Source of the DNA: CAWDPQ01 sp049642465
GTDB lineage: Bacteria > Acidobacteriota > Vicinamibacteria > Vicinamibacterales > 2-12-FULL-66-21
Direction of reading: 5' to 3'
Assembly (NCBI GenBank): GCA_049642465.1
Contig: JBAROV010000118.1
Coordinates: 1-24,115 of the forward strand
Length of the DNA: 24,115 bases
Positions 21,172 through 24,115 of this stretch are shown here, piece by piece. Position 1 is the first letter of the stretch, and the number at the start of each line of letters is the position of its first letter. Made by a program: the position numbers and the translations under genes. The notes under the pieces were generated by a model, which saw only the letters and a list, made by a program, of their open reading frames with translations, was not told the DNA's origin and did no database searches.

Positions 21172-22143
21172 CTACTTTTGTTTGAAGCCCGCCGGAATCG
21201 CCAGGTCATTGTCTGCCACGTCCGTGGATATTTCCACGGTCTCGTGCGCCAACGTGAACACAGTGGCGCGGGGTTTCTCTTCTTTCTTCATCATCCGTCG
21301 AGCGAGCATCCCGCCGATGCCACCACCGCCGCTCGTTTGTTTCTGCTGTTCCAGCGCTTCCTTGCTCTTCACACCTTCAAATGTGGTCGTTGTGGCAAGC
21401 GGGGTGCCGCGGAGTTTGGAACCTTCTTTCTGCAGGCGCTCGCTGGCGGTCTTCAGCATCGGATAAAGGGCGACGACAGTGGCCAGCTGTTCGGCCGACA
21501 GCGTCGGCACATCCGGATTGATGGCTTTCGCATAGCGCAGATCGAACTCTGCGAGTTCCTTCAACGCCGGAAGCTCCGGTCCCAGCCAGGAATCAACGGT
21601 CATTACCGCTCCGCCGCCCTCTTCGAGCGTGCGCCCTTTCTCACGAACGACCACCGTGGAGATGACCTGACGCGCCTGATGTCCCGCGATGGTTCGCTGT
21701 TGCCCCGTTTCTGTGACGTCGAAGTCAACCTCGTACTCCTTCGAGGGCTTGTCTGGCTGTTGGTCGGGCTGCTGACGTCCTTCTTCCTTCTGCGCATCCT
21801 GCCGAGCTCGCTCCTGGGCCTCCTTCAAGCGACGGCGGATCTCCTCGAACGTGGTGACCTCGTACGTCTTCTTCTTCATGTCGAGGTCATACACTTTCTC
21901 TTCTTTCAAATCGATGATGCGGCCCGTTGTATCCGCGATTTCGATCTTCCGGTTCCCTTTGACGGCGTTGGTCGTCTCGACGCCTTCCCTTGCCGCCTTC
22001 CCTCCAAACATCCCGGCGACACGACCCAACATGCCTTCGAGCTTGAGTTGCGTTTTATCTCGAGTCTTGACTTCCGCCGACAGCGCGACCGTGGTCGTGG
22101 CCGCAAGCGTCAGCACCAGCCCACACTTCACCAGACGATTCAT
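21172..22143 (-). CDS. Exported protein of unknown function, DUF4412-like
   Basis: A 323-residue protein with a signal peptide (MNRLVKCGLVLTLAATTTVALSA). It then has beta-rich segments with the pattern GNRKIEIADTTGRIIDLKEEKVYDLDMKKKTYEVTTFEEI, an acidic/basic segment (about 100-135, KEAQERARQDAQKEEGRQQ) likely to be a coiled coil or linker, a second beta region (EVDFDVTETGQQRTIAGHQARQVISTVVV) and a helical, charged C-terminus with GGGGIGG. This resembles DUF4412-type exported proteins, but I cannot confirm it, and no catalytic motif is seen. ATG 22143 has GGAGG eight bases upstream. It lies 13 bases upstream of the amidase and shares its operon; a periplasmic partner is possible. Confidence 0.72.
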   Translation of the reverse strand: MNRLVKCGLVLTLAATTTVALSAEVKTRDKTQLKLEGMLGRVAGMFGGKAAREGVETTNAVKGNRKIEIADTTGRIIDLKEEKVYDLDMKKKTYEVTTFEEIRRRLKEAQERARQDAQKEEGRQQPDQQPDKPSKEYEVDFDVTETGQQRTIAGHQARQVISTVVVREKGRTLEEGGGAVMTVDSWLGPELPALKELAEFDLRYAKAINPDVPTLSAEQLATVVALYPMLKTASERLQKEGSKLRGTPLATTTTFEGVKSKEALEQQKQTSGGGGIGGMLARRMMKKEEKPRATVFTLAHETVEISTDVADNDLAIPAGFKQK

Positions 22144-22345
22144 GCGATAACCCTCCAGGGGACCTGATGATTTTACCGCCGAACACCCCTTCGACTCGCG
22201 CGATCCCCGGCTCGCTCAGGGCAGGCCCTGCGACTCGCGCGATCCCCCGCTCGCTCAGGGCAGCCCCGGTTAACGCTTTGGCGCCCCATGCGTCCTCCTT
22301 GAAGTGGAGCTTGCCGTCTCTCGACAGCGCCCTGTGGCGGAGGCG
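22144..22345. other. Divergent intergenic region
   Basis: The gap between the exported protein (-) and the sigma factor (+) holds the 39-bp tandem repeat at 22192-22269. Sequence from 22304 is open in the sigma frame and could be an N-terminal extension, but it has no Shine-Dalgarno. Confidence 0.5.
22192..22269. repeat. 39-bp tandem repeat, two copies
   Basis: CGACTCGCGCGATCCCC, then GCTCGCTCAGGGCAG, starts at 22192 and again at 22231, with two or three mismatches. Preceded by CCCCTT, each copy has the CCTTCGACTCGC / GCTCAGGGC form of short dispersed elements seen in many high-GC genomes. It lies in a promoter region between divergent genes. Confidence 0.75.
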
Positions 22346-22888
22346 ATGACAGCTGCCCGCTTCCCGGGGGTGCAGGCCGACGATGATGCGGTGCTCGTGC
22401 GGCGCGCCCGTTCAGGCGATGAGGCGGCCTTCGGTGATCTTTATCGGCGCTACGCCCGTGTGGTGCATGGCCTGCTGCTGGCGCGGATCCCACCGAGCGA
22501 AGTCGAGGATCTCGTGCAGGAAGTCTTTTTGACTGCGTGGAAGCGGCTGGATTCTCTGCGCGATCCCGCGGCGTTCGGCGGCTGGCTCGCGATGATTACC
22601 CGCAATCGCGCCGCCGATCTGTACCGCCGCGCGGCGGATATGCCGCGACAGGCCGAATTGCCCGATTCCGTCGAGTCACATGACACGACCGTAGAACGCG
22701 TGGACGCACTGACGGTTCTCGCTGTGATTCGCCGCTTGCCTGACGCGTACCGCGAGACGCTCGTGCTGCGCCTGGTCGAGGGGTTGACGGGGCCGGAAAT
22801 TGCGGAGCGCACCGGGCTGACCGCCGCGTCGGTCCGCGTGAATTTGCATCGCGGCATGAGACTGCTGCGAGAGAAGTTGCAGGTATGA
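22346..22888 (+). CDS. ECF RNA polymerase sigma factor (sigma-70 family)
   Basis: A 180-residue sigma factor. Region 2 reads DEAAFGDLYRRYARVVHGLLLARIPPSEVEDLVQEVFLTAWKRLDSLRDPAAFGGWLAMITRNRAADLYRR, the normal -10-binding domain. Region 4 reads LPDAYRETLVLRLVEGLTGPEIAERTGLTAASVRVNLHRGMRLLREKL, with a helix-turn-helix for -35 recognition. ATG 22346 was chosen on family length; a GGAGG ends only two bases before it, so GTG 22334 or 22304 may be used instead. The stop overlaps the ATG of the FecR-like gene (ATGA). This is the classical ECF plus membrane-partner arrangement, unlike the kinase-linked sigma factor at 18185. Confidence 0.93.
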   Translation: MTAARFPGVQADDDAVLVRRARSGDEAAFGDLYRRYARVVHGLLLARIPPSEVEDLVQEVFLTAWKRLDSLRDPAAFGGWLAMITRNRAADLYRRAADMPRQAELPDSVESHDTTVERVDALTVLAVIRRLPDAYRETLVLRLVEGLTGPEIAERTGLTAASVRVNLHRGMRLLREKLQV

Positions 22889-23904
22889 CCAACGATCTCA
22901 AAGACGACGCCTATCTGTGGGATCGGTCCGGCGAGCCGGATCCGGAAATCGTTCGGCTCGAGGAGGTCCTGGGATCGCTAGGTTATCAGGGGCAAAAACC
23001 GACTTTCCCGCGGCGAGAGCAGCTTCGTGCGCCCCGCTACCGGATTGGACGAATAGGTGCCCTTGCCGCGAGCCTCGTCCTGATCGTTGCGGCATCTTCC
23101 TGGCTGCTGACGTCCTTTAGAGGATCGGCCTGGGACGTCGCCCACATCGCTGGGGCGCCCGCGATGGATGGCCGGGCGGTTACCAACACGGCGCGGTTTC
23201 CCGTTGGCTCTCGGCTCGAGACAGACGCCTCGTCTCGCGCGCGGCTGCTGGTCGGCCACATCGGCCAGGTGGACGTGGATCCCGATACACGCGTGCAATT
23301 GATCGAAGCGCGGACCAGGGAGCATCGTCTCTCGCTCGAGCGCGGCACTATTCACGCGCGAATCTGGGCGCCACCCAAGTTCTTCTTCGTCAACACGCCT
23401 GCGGCCACTGCCATCGATCTCGGCTGCGCATACACCCTGCACGTGGATGACTCGGGAAGCGGGCTGCTGAGGGTCACATCCGGCTGGGTGGAGTTCGAGC
23501 GCGACGGCCGCGAGGCATACATACCGCAAGGCGCGATGTGCGAGACCCGCACGGGCATTGGTCCCGGAACGCCGCGCTACGAAGATGCCCCAAGCGGTTA
23601 TGGTGTCGCGCTTGCGCTGCTTGATTTCGGAGACCCGCAGGACAACGGCCGAAGAGCGGCGCTGTCCTTGATTCTGGAGCAGGCGCGTCGTAAAGATGCG
23701 CTGACGCTGTGGCACCTGCTCGCGCGCGGCACTGCCGATGAGCGGGCGCGCGTGTACGACCGGTTGGCAGCGCTGGCGCCTCCGCCGCCCGGAGTCTCGC
23801 GCGAACTGGTGCTTGCGCGCGATCGGGGTGCGCTCGGTATGTGGTGGGACTCGCTTGGGATGGACACCGGCAGCTGGTGGCGATTGATGAAGAAGAAGAT
23901 CTAA
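22885..23904 (+). CDS. FecR-like membrane protein, likely anti-sigma factor
   Basis: A 339-residue protein with a cytoplasmic N-terminus (DLKDDAYLWDRSGEPDPEIVRLEEVLGSL), one membrane helix at about 56-76, and an extracytoplasmic FecR domain (about 95-230): VGSRLETDASSRARLLVGHIGQVDVDPDTRVQLIE, LERGTIHARIWAPPKFFFVNTPAATAIDLGCAYTL, LLRVTSGWVEFERDGREAYIPQGAM. The FecR domain of an ECF-linked protein senses an extracytoplasmic signal and frees the sigma factor. Here the usual N-terminal zinc anti-sigma HxxxCxxC motif is missing, so binding must be different or the regulator is unusual. The C-terminus (240-339) is helical and of unknown use. ATG 22885 overlaps the sigma stop, so stoichiometric synthesis is likely. 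Confidence 0.9.
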   Translation: MTNDLKDDAYLWDRSGEPDPEIVRLEEVLGSLGYQGQKPTFPRREQLRAPRYRIGRIGALAASLVLIVAASSWLLTSFRGSAWDVAHIAGAPAMDGRAVTNTARFPVGSRLETDASSRARLLVGHIGQVDVDPDTRVQLIEARTREHRLSLERGTIHARIWAPPKFFFVNTPAATAIDLGCAYTLHVDDSGSGLLRVTSGWVEFERDGREAYIPQGAMCETRTGIGPGTPRYEDAPSGYGVALALLDFGDPQDNGRRAALSLILEQARRKDALTLWHLLARGTADERARVYDRLAALAPPPPGVSRELVLARDRGALGMWWDSLGMDTGSWWRLMKKKI

Positions 23905-23906
23905 CG

Positions 23907-24115
23907 ATGCCCACTCTTGTTAGAGGCACTGTCTACGCGCTGATTCTCATCCTCGGTGGGATCCAACTGGTGCGGCCGGAGCGGACGAACCCGCCGACCG
24001 ATCCGTCGCGCACCCTGTTTGCGACCGCGTCTGTTCCGCGAGCCGCGGCAGACGTCCTGCAGCGGTCGTGTCGTGATTGCCACTCGAACGATACGCGCTG
24101 GCCGTGGTACAGCAA
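23907..24115 (+). CDS. Haem-binding domain protein, 5' part
   Basis: The first 69 codons of a gene cut by the right edge. It encodes a membrane anchor (LVRGTVYALILILGGIQLV) and CRDCHSNDTRWPWYS, the CxxCH haem site and adjacent block of the Haem_bd (DUF-type cytochrome c-like) family (pattern C-x-x-C-H-S-N-x-T-x-W-P-W-Y-S). These are exported, membrane-anchored c-type haem proteins of unknown redox role. The ATG is two bases after the FecR stop, so it belongs to the sigma operon; this suggests a redox or iron-related regulon. Confidence 0.88.
   Translation, partial: MPTLVRGTVYALILILGGIQLVRPERTNPPTDPSRTLFATASVPRAAADVLQRSCRDCHSNDTRWPWYS

Noticed and set aside
20956..22167. Plus-strand open frame of 403 codons over the exported protein and amidase start
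   Set aside because: The minus strand has a signal peptide, ribosome-binding sites and a Tat motif in the right places; the plus product resembles no family.

Overview
The window is GC-rich chromosomal DNA, most likely from an Acidobacteriota bacterium (class Vicinamibacteria or a near relative). The pointers are two Hanks-type Ser/Thr kinases (one with a zinc ribbon, TolB/FlgO-like domain and TPRs), an ECF sigma factor of the type often paired with a kinase, a PEP-CTERM protein, many exported hydrolases with Gly/Arg-rich inserts, and several families of GC-rich dispersed intergenic repeats. This placement is an inference from gene content; there is no rRNA or other marker here. No tRNA, rRNA, CRISPR array, transposase or phage gene was seen.

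Layout. 1-648 (-): 5' part of an exported protein of unknown function. 923-4672 (+): large kinase/TolB/TPR receptor, convergent with a GT39-like membrane glycosyltransferase (4669-6213, -), the two stop codons sharing one CTAG. Upstream of the glycosyltransferase on the same strand is a PEP-CTERM surface protein (6399-7133) with a sigma-54-type promoter. 7436-8035 (-) is a thioredoxin-fold protein whose reading frame is interrupted by one in-frame TGA exactly where the first redox cysteine should be. 8148-8639 (-) is an ArsN1-like acetyltransferase, divergent from a DoxX protein (8737-9135, +). An M28 peptidase (9426-10643, +) converges on a sodium:solute symporter (10653-12527, -). A DUF4199-like membrane protein (12784-13287, +) and a tight unit of subtilisin-like protease, beta-barrel protein and lytic transglycosylase (13360-16618, +) follow. 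They face an overlapping cyclophilin / ECF sigma / kinase operon (19236 to 16695, -). Next are an amidase and an exported unknown (22143 to 19341, -), then a divergent ECF sigma / FecR-like / haem-binding operon (22346 to the right edge, +).

The main discovery candidate is the thioredoxin-like gene at 7436-8035. A perfect AGGAGG ribosome-binding site precedes an ATG. The frame reads through 39 residues to TGA, continues as S-G-C to give a UxxC redox motif, keeps the cis-Pro of the thioredoxin fold and ends in a helical tail. Directly after the TGA is a 6-bp stem with a UGGAU loop at the spacing of a bacterial SECIS element. Conventional annotation would call only the 150-residue distal part and miss the active site.

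A second theme is repeats in gene junctions: a REPIN-like double palindrome (8081-8147), a 96-bp GC-rich tandem repeat (9211-9420) with a rearranged inverted relative (12581-12741), an 11-bp tandem repeat that has become the C-terminus of the symporter (10649-10709), and a 39-bp tandem repeat (22192-22269). Regulatory logic is also dense: two ECF sigma factors, each overlapping its downstream partner by ATGA.
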